Assembly: GCA_963787045.1 (NCBI GenBank)
Contig: CAWBBR010000008.1
Location: forward strand, 332,564-396,563
Source of the DNA: DATJGR01 sp963787045
Lineage (GTDB): Bacteria; Pseudomonadota; Gammaproteobacteria; Pseudomonadales; Azotimanducaceae
Direction of reading: 5' to 3'
Length of the DNA: 64,000 nucleotides
In this document: in pieces, positions 8,285 to 17,409 of the stretch
Position numbering within the stretch: position 1 is the first letter of the stretch
How the letters are laid out: the number at the start of each line of letters is the position of its first letter
Translations under genes and position numbers: made by a program
Notes under the pieces: model-generated
The model's input: only the letters and a program-made list of their open reading frames with translations
What the model was told of the DNA's origin: nothing
Databases searched by the model: none

Positions 8285-9968
8285 TCATTCCTTCGCCTCG
8301 CCTTTCGCAGCGGCCGCCTTACGCGCGTCGCGAATGTCGTCGATCGTCTCTTCCATGATCGTCGTCGGGTTGAAGCTCGGCGGAATCGAGCGCGGCGGGA
8401 ACTCCTTGAACGTCGCCGCGAAATTGCCGACCGCTTCGATCATGCCGTAGGCGGATCCGACGTGATTCAGTTGCCAGTCCCAGAACGTGTTGGACGTGAT
8501 GTCGGCCCGCTCGAACGGATCCTGCATCAGGTTGAAGATCTTCTGCAGCCGCAGCTGCGTGAACGGCTCGGCCCAGACGGCCATCGTGCCCTCCCTGCGC
8601 TGCTCCGCGAACACGTACTTGTAGTCGCCCTGGCGGAAACCGACGAGCAGGCCGTCGTCGTCCGAGTAGAAGAACGTGTTGCGCGCACTCTTCACGCCGT
8701 TGTTGTTCGCCGCGCGTGCCGCTCACCGAACGCAGGAATGCGATTGGTCGTAGCCGTCGAGGTGCACCTTGTAGGTGTTGCCGTTGGCCTTGTAGCCCTT
8801 CAGCAGCTTGTTGACGATGTCGGGCTCGCCGGCGACGGCGACAGAGCGTCGGCAGCCAGTCGTTGTGGCTCATCAGTTCGTTGGTGACCGTGCCGGGTTT
8901 GATGACGCCGGGCCAGCGCACGACGCACGGCACGCGGAACGCGCCTTCCCAGTTGGTGTTCTTCTCGGAGCGGAACGGCGTCATGGCGCCGTCGGGCCAG
9001 GTGTTCATGTGCGGACCGTTGTCGCTCGTGTAGACCACGATCGTGTCGTTCGCGATGCCCATGTCGTCCAGCGCCTTGCAGCAGCGAGCCGATCGTGTCG
9101 TCGTGCTCGATCATGCCGTCGATGTATTCGCTGTCGCCGTGCTTGTAGCATGCCGCGGTGCTCGGCCCTAACGTGCGTGCGAAGGTGCATGCGCGTCGCG
9201 TTGAACCAGACGAAGAACGGTTTCGCCGGCGGCGTGTTGGCGCTTCATGAAGTCGATCGCGGCGGCCGACGTTTCGTCGTCGATCGTTTCCATGCGCTTC
9301 TTCGTGAGCGCGCCGGTGTCTTCGATGGTCTGCTTGCCGACTTTGCCGAAGCGCGGGTCGACGGTGGCATCGTCGACGTTGGTCGCTTTGCAGTGTAGCA
9401 CGCCGCGCGGCCCGAACTTGGCGAGATAGGCGGGATCCTTCGGATAGTCCGGCAGCTCCGGTTCCTCTTCCGCATTCAGGTGGTAGAGGTTGCCGAAGAA
9501 TTCGTCGAAGCCGTTCACCGTCGGCAGCGACGGGTTGCGGTCGCCGACGTGATTCTTGCCGAACTGTCCGGTCGCGTAGCCGAGGTTCTTCAGCAAACCG
9601 CCGATGGAAGGGTCGAGCTGGCTCATGCCCATCGGTGCGCCCGGGTAGCCGACCTTGGTCAGACCCGTGCGGATGCCGTGTTGTCCGGTGAGGAATGCGG
9701 CGCGACCCGCGGTGCAGCTCTGCTCGCCGTAGTACTGCAGAAAACGAAGGCCTTCTTTCGAGATGCGATCGATGTTCGGTGTTTCGTAGCCCATCAGTCC
9801 GTCGCTGTATGCGCTGACGTTGGTGATGCCGACGTCGTCGCCGAAGATGACGAGGATGTTCGGCTTGGCGGAAGCCTCGGCTGCCAACGCCATTCCGGGC
9901 AACGTAAGCGACATCACGACGATGATTGCCGCCCGGACATATCGCAGCACTGAAACTGTGCGTCTCAT
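8285..9968 (-). CDS. Exported arylsulfatase (type I sulfatase), several frameshifts
   Basis: Sulfatase hydrolysing sulfate esters, ~560 codons, with a signal peptide (residues 1-30, ending GMALAAEA). Calcium-binding DD at 44-45 (FGDDVG). The sulfatase signature S-C-T-A-G-R-A-A-F-L-T-G-Q has Cys85, which must become formylglycine to be active. The first ~255 codons are open. Then YIDGMIEHDDTIG, DTIVVYTSDNGPHMNTWPDG, VPCVVRWPGVIKPGT and the C-terminal FFYSDDDGLLVGFRQGDYKY through MEETIDDIRDARK lie in different frames. At least four single-base shifts (roughly 9200-9230, 9065-9110, 8830-8850 and 8700-8730) are needed. All pieces are colinear with one intact sulfatase, so errors are more likely than decay. 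No maturase is in the window. Confidence 0.85.
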
Positions 9969-10080
9969 TTATTTCTCCGCATCGCTTTTTTTGGACGAGG
10001 TCCTTGTAGCGCGGATTCCGGGCCGAATTCAATGCGGAATCGCGTTGCGGAACGTGATAGCTCCGACGCGTTGCAGTCGA

Positions 10081-10794
10081 CTACAGCGACGCCAGATGTT
10101 CCGCCAGTTGCTCGGGCATCGAGAAGAACGGCGAGTGATCGGTTTCCAGCGTGATCACCTTTTGGCACGGCAGCCGCTCGACCATCGCGCGCTGCGATGC
10201 GATCGACACGGCGCGATCTTTGGTGCACTCGATGTATACGCGCGGAATCCGTCCCCAGCGTTGCGCGGTCACGCGCATCTGCGCGCCGAGCGCGGCACCC
10301 GACTCGGGCCCAAGCGCCAATTGGGCGAGTGCGACGTCTGCGTCGGAACAGTCGCCGTAGAAAATGTCCTTGAGCCGATCCGGCGCCACGGTCAGCGAGG
10401 CGCCGTCCGCCGACGGCACGAGTCCTGACGACACGGTTGAGCCGCCGTCGCGCGACGCGGCGTCGCCGAACGTCTGGCCGTCTTCGAGCAGAAAGGCCGC
10501 GAGATAAACCAGCTTCGCGACCGTTTGCGGTTGTTGCTCGGCGGCCGCGGAGATCACGAATCCGCCCATGCTGTGCCCGACGAGAATTACCGGTTCGTTT
10601 GCCGTTCGCATCACATCGGCCACGCGCTGCGCATAACTCTGCATCGACACCGCGTTGATCGGCGTCGGGTCGCGGCCGTGTCCCGGAAGATCCGGCGCCA
10701 GCACCGTGTGGCCTTTCTGGCGAAGCAACGACACCACCTTGTACCAGCACCAACCGCCGTGCCACGCCCCGTGAACCAGAACGAACGTGCTCAT
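10081..10794 (-). CDS. Alpha/beta hydrolase of the plant-esterase (SABP2/HNL) type
   Basis: 237-residue cytoplasmic serine hydrolase. The N-terminus FVLVHGAWHGGWCWYKV is characteristic of the methyl-esterase/hydroxynitrile-lyase-like group, with an HGxW oxyanion segment. The nucleophile elbow is G-H-S-M-G-G (Ser75). A late TKDRAV segment supplies an acid region and ETDHSPFFSMPEQLA supplies the catalytic His. No signal peptide. It follows the beta-lactamase-fold esterase gene by 13 bases, in the same direction, with a GGAGAG ribosome site. Likely a co-transcribed pair of esterases; natural substrate unknown. Confidence 0.85.
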   Translation of the reverse strand: MSTFVLVHGAWHGGWCWYKVVSLLRQKGHTVLAPDLPGHGRDPTPINAVSMQSYAQRVADVMRTANEPVILVGHSMGGFVISAAAEQQPQTVAKLVYLAAFLLEDGQTFGDAASRDGGSTVSSGLVPSADGASLTVAPDRLKDIFYGDCSDADVALAQLALGPESGAALGAQMRVTAQRWGRIPRVYIECTKDRAVSIASQRAMVERLPCQKVITLETDHSPFFSMPEQLAEHLASL

Positions 10795-10807
10795 GAATCG
10801 CTCTCCG

Positions 10808-11965
10808 TCATGCCAGCGCCTGGTACACCGCGTTGATCAGACGATTACCGCGGGTATCGGTTTCGATGCCGGGCTGCATCTGATTCATCGCATAGCCGAT
10901 GCCGAGTTTCAGCGCAGGGTCTGCAAAGCCGACGCTGCCGCCTGCGCCGGAATGGCCGTACGCGTCGCGATTCGGCCCGTACATACTCTGCGTGTTCAGG
11001 ATGACCCCGCGGCCGCGCCGCAGCGGCCGGCCCAACACCAGATCATCCTGTTCGCCAACCTCTTCGCGACACATCGCGGCGATGCTGCTTTCGTTCAGAA
11101 CGCGCGCGCCGTCGAGTTCGCCGCCGCGCGCCAGCGCGCCATAGATGCGTGCGATGCCGCGTGCATTTGCCTGTGCATTCGCGGCCGCGATCTCGGCGCT
11201 GCGCCACGGTGCGCTGCACGCGTCCTGCCACGGACGGATCGACGGATTCTGCAGCGCGTATCGGTACAGCGGCGGCATCTTCATCGCGAGTAGTGCGGTG
11301 AGATCGGGCTGGATGCGCGCGTGATTGGGGCCGACGAGATCGGCTACGCGCCCGTGTTCGGACGTTGGCAATCCCAGATGAACGTCCGCGCCGAGCGGGC
11401 GGGCGATTCGTTCCGCGAGAACCGTTCCCAACGTTTTTCCGGTGGTGCGCAGCGCGAGCTCGCCGGGCAGATAACCCCACAGCACCGCGTGGTAGCCGGC
11501 GGCGGTGCCCGGCTCCCAGAAAGGCTCTTCGGCGGCCATTCGCTTCACCATCGCTGACCAGTCGTACAGATCGGTGACTGCGATCTTCTCGCGCAAGCCG
11601 CACACGCCTGACTGATGCGACAGCAGTTGGCCCACCGTGAGGCCGTTGCGGCCGGCGCGGAACTCCGGCCAATACACCGCAACGGGCGCGTCGTAGTCGA
11701 TCACGCCGTCCTCGACGAGCGTTGCGAATGCGATCGATCCGATGCCCTTGGTCGTGGAGTACACGTTCACCAGCGTGTCTTCCAACCAGGGCCGCGTGCA
11801 CGCGCGATCCTGAAAGCCGCCCCACAGATCGGCGACCGTCTCGCCGTCGACGATCGCGCAAAAGCTCGCGCCCACCTCGATGTCGTCGCTGAAGTTCCGC
11901 TCGAACACCGAACGGACGGTCTCGAAACCGGGCGCAACCGTACCGTGCACCGGAAAGTCAGTCAC
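10808..11965 (-). CDS. Serine hydrolase of the beta-lactamase/EstB family
   Basis: 385-residue class C beta-lactamase-fold hydrolase, most like bacterial EstB-type esterases. The catalytic S-x-x-K is Ser70-Thr-Thr-Lys73 in VYSTTKGIG. LLSHQSGV and WEPGTAAGYHAVLWGYLPG carry the second conserved block with the YxN-equivalent tyrosine region. A glycine-rich HSGAGGSVGFADP takes the place of the KTG motif. No signal peptide, so probably cytoplasmic. The start is GTG 11965 preceded by AGGTACACATC; no in-frame ATG lies close by. First gene of a pair with the alpha/beta hydrolase. Confidence 0.87.
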   Translation of the reverse strand: MTDFPVHGTVAPGFETVRSVFERNFSDDIEVGASFCAIVDGETVADLWGGFQDRACTRPWLEDTLVNVYSTTKGIGSIAFATLVEDGVIDYDAPVAVYWPEFRAGRNGLTVGQLLSHQSGVCGLREKIAVTDLYDWSAMVKRMAAEEPFWEPGTAAGYHAVLWGYLPGELALRTTGKTLGTVLAERIARPLGADVHLGLPTSEHGRVADLVGPNHARIQPDLTALLAMKMPPLYRYALQNPSIRPWQDACSAPWRSAEIAAANAQANARGIARIYGALARGGELDGARVLNESSIAAMCREEVGEQDDLVLGRPLRRGRGVILNTQSMYGPNRDAYGHSGAGGSVGFADPALKLGIGYAMNQMQPGIETDTRGNRLINAVYQALA

Positions 11966-12008
11966 GATGTGTACCTATATATATGTGTGCGGACGGAGCG
12001 GCGGACCG

Positions 12009-12449
12009 TTACAGCTGCAGCGGCTTGACCTGCGCAACGCGCTGCGGCTCGGTACGCCACACTTGCGAGGCATCGACATACACCTCGACGCCGTTGCCGT
12101 CGGGATCCTGGAAATACAGCGACTTGCTGACCTCGTGATCGATCGGTGTCGTCGAAACGCCGGCCGCTTCGAGCGTGGCGCGCGCGTCGCGCAGCTCGTC
12201 CATCGACGTGCCGATGTTGAACGCGACGTGATCGAGCCCCGCGCCGCGCCGCGGTCGCCCATCCGGGTCGTCCTTCACCTCCATCACCGCAAAATCGTGG
12301 TGATTGCCGAGCGAGAAGAACGCCATCTTCATGCCGCCCTCATCGAGCCGCGCGCAAACCGGCAGCCCGAGTACGCCGTTGTAGAAACGTTCGGACCTGT
12401 CGCGATCGGTCACCCGCAACACGACATGGCCCAGCGCTTTGATCTTCAT
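12009..12449 (-). CDS. VOC-superfamily protein (glyoxalase/extradiol dioxygenase fold)
   Basis: 146-residue vicinal-oxygen-chelate protein with two beta-alpha-beta-beta-beta modules. Probable metal ligands are the His in ALGHVVLRV, the His in GLDHVAFN and the Glu in NGVEVYVD, with the family signature FQDPDGNGVE. I chose ATG 12449 (MKIKALGHV) because a GCAGAGAAG ribosome site precedes it; an upstream in-frame ATG at 12491 adds 14 residues of low-similarity sequence. Could be a small ring-cleavage dioxygenase, an isomerase or a resistance protein; the sequence does not decide. Confidence 0.85.
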   Translation of the reverse strand: MKIKALGHVVLRVTDRDRSERFYNGVLGLPVCARLDEGGMKMAFFSLGNHHDFAVMEVKDDPDGRPRRGAGLDHVAFNIGTSMDELRDARATLEAAGVSTTPIDHEVSKSLYFQDPDGNGVEVYVDASQVWRTEPQRVAQVKPLQL

Positions 12450-12554
12450 GCTTCTCTGCCCCTCGATGCCCGTTACCGGCCAAATATGCACCGAGGGTTA
12501 CCGGAAAGCGAATGCCCTTACACTCATGTCCGAGATCACTCGCGCGGTGTCCCG

Positions 12555-13190
12555 ATGAAGAAACCCACCACCGTAAAAGCGCTCGAAGACCTCGGCCGCG
12601 TACGGCTGTCGCCGAGCTTCTTCATGCGCGACTTTCTGCACAGCGAGATCGCCAATCTGTACGGCATGCCGAACATTCCGGACGATCCGGATCTGGCAAT
12701 CGACGTCGGCACGCACCTGTGCGTCGAAATCCTCGAACCGCTGCAACAACAGTTCGGTCGCGTCGCCATCAGATCGGCGTTTCGCTCATGCAGCGTCAAT
12801 CAGTTCGGCAACGAGCACGGTCACAGCTGCGCGCGCAACGAAACCAACTATGGCGCGCATATCTGGGATCGGCGCAACGCAGCGGGCCACAAAGGCGCAA
12901 TGGCCTGCGTGGCCGTTCCGAGCTTCGCCGACTTCGTGTCGCGTGGCGGCGACTGGCGCTCGCTCGCGTGGTGGATTCACGACCAGCTACCGTATTCGGT
13001 GGCCGAGTTCTATCCGAAGCTCGGCGCGTTCAACATCAGCTGGCACGAACGCCCACAGCGTCGCATCGACAGCTACATCGCACCGAAAGGCACGTTGACG
13101 AAATCGGGGATGGCGAATCACGAAGGGCGCCACGACGCTGCTTACGCGATTCTGCTCGAAGTGGCGGGAACGGTCCGGCAGACGCCGTGA
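12555..13190 (+). CDS. Conserved protein resembling M15-type peptidase fold
   Basis: 211 residues, no signal peptide. The sequence has FRSCSVNQFGNEHGHSCARN, NYGAHIWDRR, MACVAVPSFADF, WWIHDQLPYS and NISWHERPQRRIDSYI. Conserved His/Asp pairs around an IRSAFRS segment recall the D-Ala-D-Ala carboxypeptidase (M15/hedgehog) fold, where a zinc is held by His-x6-Asp and a later His. I recognise it as a conserved proteobacterial family but cannot name a function. The ATG at 12555 has only a weak ribosome site. Convergent with the barrel gene, 19 bases apart. Catalytic activity is not shown by the sequence. Confidence 0.6.
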   Translation: MKKPTTVKALEDLGRVRLSPSFFMRDFLHSEIANLYGMPNIPDDPDLAIDVGTHLCVEILEPLQQQFGRVAIRSAFRSCSVNQFGNEHGHSCARNETNYGAHIWDRRNAAGHKGAMACVAVPSFADFVSRGGDWRSLAWWIHDQLPYSVAEFYPKLGAFNISWHERPQRRIDSYIAPKGTLTKSGMANHEGRHDAAYAILLEVAGTVRQTP

Positions 13191-13209
13191 CCGTTCCCAG
13201 CCGAGGACG

Positions 13210-13794
13210 TCAGAAGTACATGTGCATGCCGACGCCGTACGCCGTCGCGTTGTCGCCGACCGAAACGTCACCGGAGAGCGCGAATACGTCGGTGAAGTTG
13301 TAGACACCGCCAACGTACAGCGCGGTATCGGAGTCCGTCACGTCGACGTACGTGCCGCCGCCGTTCAGTTCGAACTGCGGGGTCAGCATTGCGCGCAGGC
13401 CCGCGCGCACGCCATAGCCGTCGTCGTCCTGTGAGCCAAAGCCGTTGGCGTCGACCTCGTTCCAGACGTAGGAGGCATCGACGATGAAATCGATCGTGCC
13501 ATTCAGCGGAAAGTGCATTCCTGCGCCCGCTTCTGCGGCTTTCAGATCAACGTCCGACCCGTCGATGCTGCCTTCGGCGTACGACGCAATCAGGTAGACG
13601 CGATCGGAGATCGCCAGCGACCCGTTTGCACCGAACATTTCCGCGTCTTTGTTGAAGTTGTCGAAATCGACCTGCGAGTAGCCGATCTCCCCGAACGTAT
13701 AGCGAGGGCCTTCGGCAACGGCCGATCCGGCCACCACCAGCATCGCCGCGGCGAGGCCGGCACGACGTGTCCAAATCGAGACTGTCTGACTCAT
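13210..13794 (-). CDS. Small outer-membrane beta-barrel protein
   Basis: 194 residues with a signal peptide ending AGSAVAEG. The mature part is an alternating amphipathic barrel: YTFGEIGYSQVDF, VYLIASYAEGS, IDFIVDASYVWNEV, YGVRAGLRAML, ALYVGGVYNF, and a C-terminal YGVGMHMYF ending in Phe, the BAM recognition signal. About eight strands are predicted, like OmpA/OmpX-type or opacity-protein domains. GGAG precedes ATG 13794. Role unknown, possibly structural or stress related. Convergent with the M15-like gene. Confidence 0.82.
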   Translation of the reverse strand: MSQTVSIWTRRAGLAAAMLVVAGSAVAEGPRYTFGEIGYSQVDFDNFNKDAEMFGANGSLAISDRVYLIASYAEGSIDGSDVDLKAAEAGAGMHFPLNGTIDFIVDASYVWNEVDANGFGSQDDDGYGVRAGLRAMLTPQFELNGGGTYVDVTDSDTALYVGGVYNFTDVFALSGDVSVGDNATAYGVGMHMYF

Positions 13795-13927
13795 TCTTCA
13801 CTCCAAGGTATTGAGCGGAAACAACATAACCGCCCCGGATCGACGCGCAATGCAGGGATTCACGAGGATGTGGCGCTGGTCGCAACGCCATCGTTCGCGG
13901 AGTCGCGTTCCAGCTAATCGCCTCGCT

Positions 13928-14392
13928 TTAACGCTGTTTCAGCAGCCGCGGACCCGCACCTTGACGCGCGAGTTCGTCGAGCGGGTTGCGCAGCGGGCAC
14001 ACTTTCAGCGACATGCAGCCGCAACCGATGCACCCGCCGAGTTGATCGCGCAGTTCTGTCAGGCGGGCGATGCGCGCGTTGAGCTCCGCTTTCCACCGAG
14101 CCGACAGCCTGTTCCAGTCCGCCGTCGTGGGCACGCGATCTTCCGGCAGCGCGCCGAGCGCCTGTCGGATCGACTCGAGCGGCACACCGGTGCGCTGCGC
14201 CACGCGGATGACCGCGACCCTTCGCAAGACGCTGCGCGGATAGCGTCGTTGATTGCCGCTGTTACGGCGACTGCTGATCAGTCCTTTCGCTTCGTAGAAT
14301 CGCAACGCAGATACCGCTACGCCGCTGCGCTGCGACACCTCACCCACGGTGAGTTCGCTGCCGGGACGTTTCGACGCTGTTCGACCGACCAT
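13928..14392 (-). CDS. soxR: Redox-sensitive transcriptional activator SoxR
   Basis: 154-residue MerR-family regulator carrying a 2Fe-2S redox switch. The N-terminal helix-turn-helix LTVGEVSQRSGVAVSALRFYEAKGLI is followed by the QRRYPRSVLRRVAVIRVAQRTGVPL wing and coupling helices. A long dimerisation helix leads to the cluster site C-I-G-C-G-C-M-S-L-K-V-C (Cys121, 124, 126, 132), the exact SoxR spacing. In non-enteric bacteria SoxR usually responds to redox-cycling compounds and controls transporters or detoxifying enzymes rather than soxS. A matching operator-like dyad lies 20 bases upstream of its start, between it and a divergent amidase, so autoregulation and control of that gene are likely. 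Confidence 0.95.
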   Translation of the reverse strand: MVGRTASKRPGSELTVGEVSQRSGVAVSALRFYEAKGLISSRRNSGNQRRYPRSVLRRVAVIRVAQRTGVPLESIRQALGALPEDRVPTTADWNRLSARWKAELNARIARLTELRDQLGGCIGCGCMSLKVCPLRNPLDELARQGAGPRLLKQR

Positions 14393-14411
14393 GATTCGAG
14401 CCGCTCCGTAA

Positions 14412-14429
14412 CCTCAAGTAATATCGAGG
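14412..14429. promoter_or_regulatory. Candidate SoxR box between soxR and amidase gene
   Basis: CCTCAAGTAATATCGAGG. It matches the classic SoxR operator of the E. coli soxS promoter (CCTCAAGTTAACTTGAGG) at the first eight bases and the last four, as an imperfect dyad of the same 18-base length. It lies 20 bases upstream of the soxR start and 123 bases upstream of the amidase start. Flanking -35/-10 elements are weak to the eye (GAACC and TTACGG on the minus strand). Family and position make SoxR binding likely; binding is inferred. Confidence 0.72.
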
Positions 14430-14552
14430 TTCAGCGTTCGGCGCCGCGATTTCAACCTACGACGGGCGCATGCACGCTGCTTGTCTCTCTCTGCTTGCGT
14501 GCGCAGATGCCGGACCGGTTAATCTGCGCACATCGATCCGTGAGTCAGTCCC

Positions 14553-15937
14553 ATGAGCAACGACATCGCCCTTTGGTCCACCACGCGACAGGCCGAGGCC
14601 ATCCGGCGCCGCGAAATCAGCAGCCGCGGTCTGCTCGAACACACCATCATGCGGATCGAACGGATCAACCCGGCGTTGAATGCGATCGTCACGACCGACT
14701 TCGCCGCCGCGCGCGCGGCCGCCGATCTCGCCGATTCGGCGTTGGCGCGCGGCGACGCAGTCGGCCCACTGCACGGATTGCCGATCACGATCAAAGACGC
14801 GCTCGAGACGAAGGGCATTCGTTCCACAGGCGGTGCGATCGAACTGCACAACAACATCCCGACGCGCGATGCACCGGTGGTAAGCGCGGTCAAAGCCGCT
14901 GGCGCCATCGTCATCGGCAAGACCAACTTGCCGCGCTGGTCGGGCGACGCGCAGACGTTCAACGAGATGTTCGGCACGACGGTGAATCCGTGGAATGCCG
15001 AACGCGTCCCAGGCGGCTCGTCAGGCGGCGCCGGAGCGGCGGTCGCCGCTGGTCTGACGTCGTTCGAAATCGGTACCGATATCGGCGGCTCGATCCGCAT
15101 CCCGGCGGCGTTCAACGGAATTTTCGGCCACAAACCCAGCTGGGGAATCGTGCCGAGCACCGGTTATCTCGATCACCTCGCCGGCGGCACCACGGAAGCA
15201 GACATCAATGTGCTCGGGCCGCTGGCGCGATCCGCCGACGATCTGGAACTGCTGCTGAAGATTCTGCTGCGCAAAGATCGGCCGCTGATCGCCGATCTCG
15301 CGCCGCCGCCCGACGACGTACGTTCAATGCGCGTCGCGGCGTGGCTCGACGATTCGTTCTGCCCGGTGGCCGGCGAAGTGCGCGACGCTCTCGCCGCCGC
15401 CGTAGACCAGCTCGAGGCCTACGGGCGTATCGGTGGACCGAACCGCGCGTCCGGACATCGATCCCGATGCGGCGTCGAATCTCGGCTTGTGGCTGGTGTT
15501 CGAAGCGATGACGCAGTCGACGCCCAACACCCAAATCGAGGGGCGCGTCACGAACAGCCACCGCGCATGGCTCGACGCGCACATGGCGCGCGAAACGATC
15601 CGGGCCAAATGGGCGGACTTCTTCACGCGTTACGATGCGGTGCTGATGCCGGTGTGCTTCGTTCCGCCGTTCCCGCACTTACAGACCGGAGAACTCGGCC
15701 AGCGAACGCTGACGTGCGACGGCGGCCAGCGCATGTACATCGACCTGGTTCGCTGGACGATCTCTCACCGGCATGGCGTACCTGCCGGCCACGGTGCCGC
15801 CCATCGGACTGGGCGCCTCGAAGCTGCCGATTGGAATGCAGGTGGTAGGACCGTACGGCGGCGATCTGCGCACCATCCGTCTCGCCGGGCACATTGCCGC
15901 GCAATGCGGCGGCTATCGACCGCCGCCGATCGCGTGA
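14553..15937 (+). CDS. Amidase signature family hydrolase (two frameshifts)
   Basis: Ser-Ser-Lys amidase, ~461 codons. The catalytic triad is visible: Lys81 in ITIKDALETKG, cis-Ser156 in PGGSSGGAGAAVAAG and nucleophile Ser180 in TDIGGSIRIPA. Spacings are identical to other family members (75 and 24 residues). FGHKPSWGIVP and LGPLARSADDLELLL follow. The frame changes near 15420-15435 (into ASNLGLWLVFEAMTQ) and again near 15765-15780 (into MAYLPATVPPIG, then LPIGMQVVGPYGGD and the end PPPIA). The C-terminal blocks are canonical, so single-base errors are likely. Divergent from soxR with a SoxR-box-like dyad between, hence possibly redox-controlled. Substrate amide unknown. Confidence 0.87.
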
Positions 15938-15956
15938 CCGGTTGGAATTGGAACGG

Positions 15957-16580
15957 CTAGTGTTCCAGCGCCGCCAGCTGTTGCGACTTGTTCGCGAGCT
16001 CCTGGCGCATGTGCGGCAGCTCTGCGTTGATGCGACCCTGCTCTTCGGCGAGTCGTTGCATCGACGCTAACAGTTCTACTCGGGCGGCCGGCAACAGCGT
16101 CGGGTCGAACTGCTGCGTAGCACTCGCAACGAGCTCCGTCTTGATCTCGTCGAGCCGATACTCGCGTTGGCTGATGGCGTTTTCCAGATCGCTCACTTCG
16201 CTGCGCGCCAGGTAGAGTCCGCGTCCCGAGTGATAGGCCGCGAGGAACGCATCGCGCATATCGTCGGGGCACACGTTGTCGTAGCCTTCGCCGCGCTCGC
16301 CGACGTCGTAGCCGTTGTTCGCTTCACAGTACTCGCGCACGCCCTGCTCCCAGCCGGCCATGTACGACGCGCGATCGGGAATCACGCCGTGCTTGACGCA
16401 TGCGTTCTGGTGATTGAGCAGTTGCGTGCTGCGATAGCCATTGGCGCCGTCGCGATAACCGATGGTCTGCCAATCGCCAGCGATGCACTGGCTCTCGCTC
16501 ACCGAGTTGCTCGAGCAGCCGATAAGCGTGAACAGCAACGCTGCGACGACGACCAAAGACATCCAAAAGCGGAGCCGCAT
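15957..16580 (-). CDS. DUF2799 lipoprotein
   Basis: 207-residue putative outer-membrane lipoprotein. A hydrophobic signal ends in the lipobox L-I-G-C at about residues 17-20. The mature part has the DUF2799 pattern: C-x-x-G-D-W-x-x-I-G-Y-R-D-G-A-N-G, then H-x-x-x-C-x-x-H-G, MAGWEQGVREYC and GYDNVC, with paired cysteines. The last third (from about residue 125) is charged and probably coiled-coil, with heptad-like SEVSDLENAISQREYRLDEI and MQRLAEEQGRINAEL. ATG 16580 is chosen because GGAG lies 7 bases upstream; an in-frame ATG at 16595 lacks this. Function unknown. Confidence 0.83.
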   Translation of the reverse strand: MRLRFWMSLVVVAALLFTLIGCSSNSVSESQCIAGDWQTIGYRDGANGYRSTQLLNHQNACVKHGVIPDRASYMAGWEQGVREYCEANNGYDVGERGEGYDNVCPDDMRDAFLAAYHSGRGLYLARSEVSDLENAISQREYRLDEIKTELVASATQQFDPTLLPAARVELLASMQRLAEEQGRINAELPHMRQELANKSQQLAALEH

Positions 16581-16695
16581 CGGATTCTCCTGCATCCGTT
16601 GGGACCACCCGGAATAGTAGACGCTGCGACCGTCCGCGAACGGGCCGCCAATCACAGTCCTCCTGCGGCGCAGCGCAGGTTGCCGAGCGACCTGT

Positions 16696-17310
16696 CTATG
16701 CAGGCATCGGCGACGCGGCGCTGAAGCGCTTGAATGCCGGCCGGTCCGTGCAACGCGCCGAATAGCGCTCGAACGCCGGACGCGCTTCGAGCGCCTTCGT
16801 TCCCATACCCCAACCGATCTGCGACGCGAGATACACATCGACCGCGCTGAAGCGTTCGCCCAGCACGAACGGACCCGGGCTCACGGCTTTCTCGAGCGCA
16901 TTCAACGTCGCGTCGTAGCTGCCGTAACCGAGCGCCATCGGCCGCGACGGCGTCGGTCGCTCCAACATCCGATCGATGATTGCGGGTTCAACGCATCCGG
17001 CGCCAAAGAACATCCAGCGCAGGTAGGTGCCGCGTGCCGGATCGTCGAGCGCCGGCGCGAGTTCTGCTTTTGGAAACGCATCGGCGAGATACGCGCAGAT
17101 CGCCGCCGCTTCGGTAACGACGACACCGCGATGCACGATCGTCGGCACCTTACCCATCGGGTTGATCGCGAGAAATGCGGGTGTCTTGTGTTCGTTCTTG
17201 TCGAAGCTGAGGAGCTCCATTCGATAGGGAGCTCCGACTTCTTCGAGCATCCAATGCACGATGCGGCCGCGCGACATCGGATTGGTATAGAAAACGATGG
17301 TGTCCGCCAT
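16696..17310 (-). CDS. Glutathione S-transferase
   Basis: 204 residues in the two-domain GST arrangement. The N-terminal thioredoxin fold begins TIVFYTNPMSRGRIVHWML, with the serine of NPMSRGR in the catalytic position and G-K-V-P-T-I-V-H carrying the cis-Pro. T-E-A-A-A-I-C-A-Y-L-A-D is the glutathione gamma-Glu site (E-A, SNAIL-like). The helical C-terminal domain has GERFSAVDVYLASQIGWGM, the N-capping box S/T-x-x-D. Likely a cytoplasmic conjugating or isomerising enzyme. GGAG precedes ATG 17310. It lies 100 bases downstream of the P450 gene on the same strand, so detoxification of oxidised products is conceivable. Confidence 0.9.
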   Translation of the reverse strand: MADTIVFYTNPMSRGRIVHWMLEEVGAPYRMELLSFDKNEHKTPAFLAINPMGKVPTIVHRGVVVTEAAAICAYLADAFPKAELAPALDDPARGTYLRWMFFGAGCVEPAIIDRMLERPTPSRPMALGYGSYDATLNALEKAVSPGPFVLGERFSAVDVYLASQIGWGMGTKALEARPAFERYSARCTDRPAFKRFSAASPMPA

Positions 17311-17409
17311 GGTATGTGACTCCGAAGCAATCGGTGGTCACATACTGCGCGCCCCTCGTTCCGCTGTGAATCCCGCGGCCGGATCACTCCTGCCAGGTCG
17401 TGGCAGTAG

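Noticed and set aside
12009..12491. Longer start at 12491 for the VOC protein
   Set aside because: The added 14 residues are unlike family N-termini and ATG 12449 has the better ribosome site.
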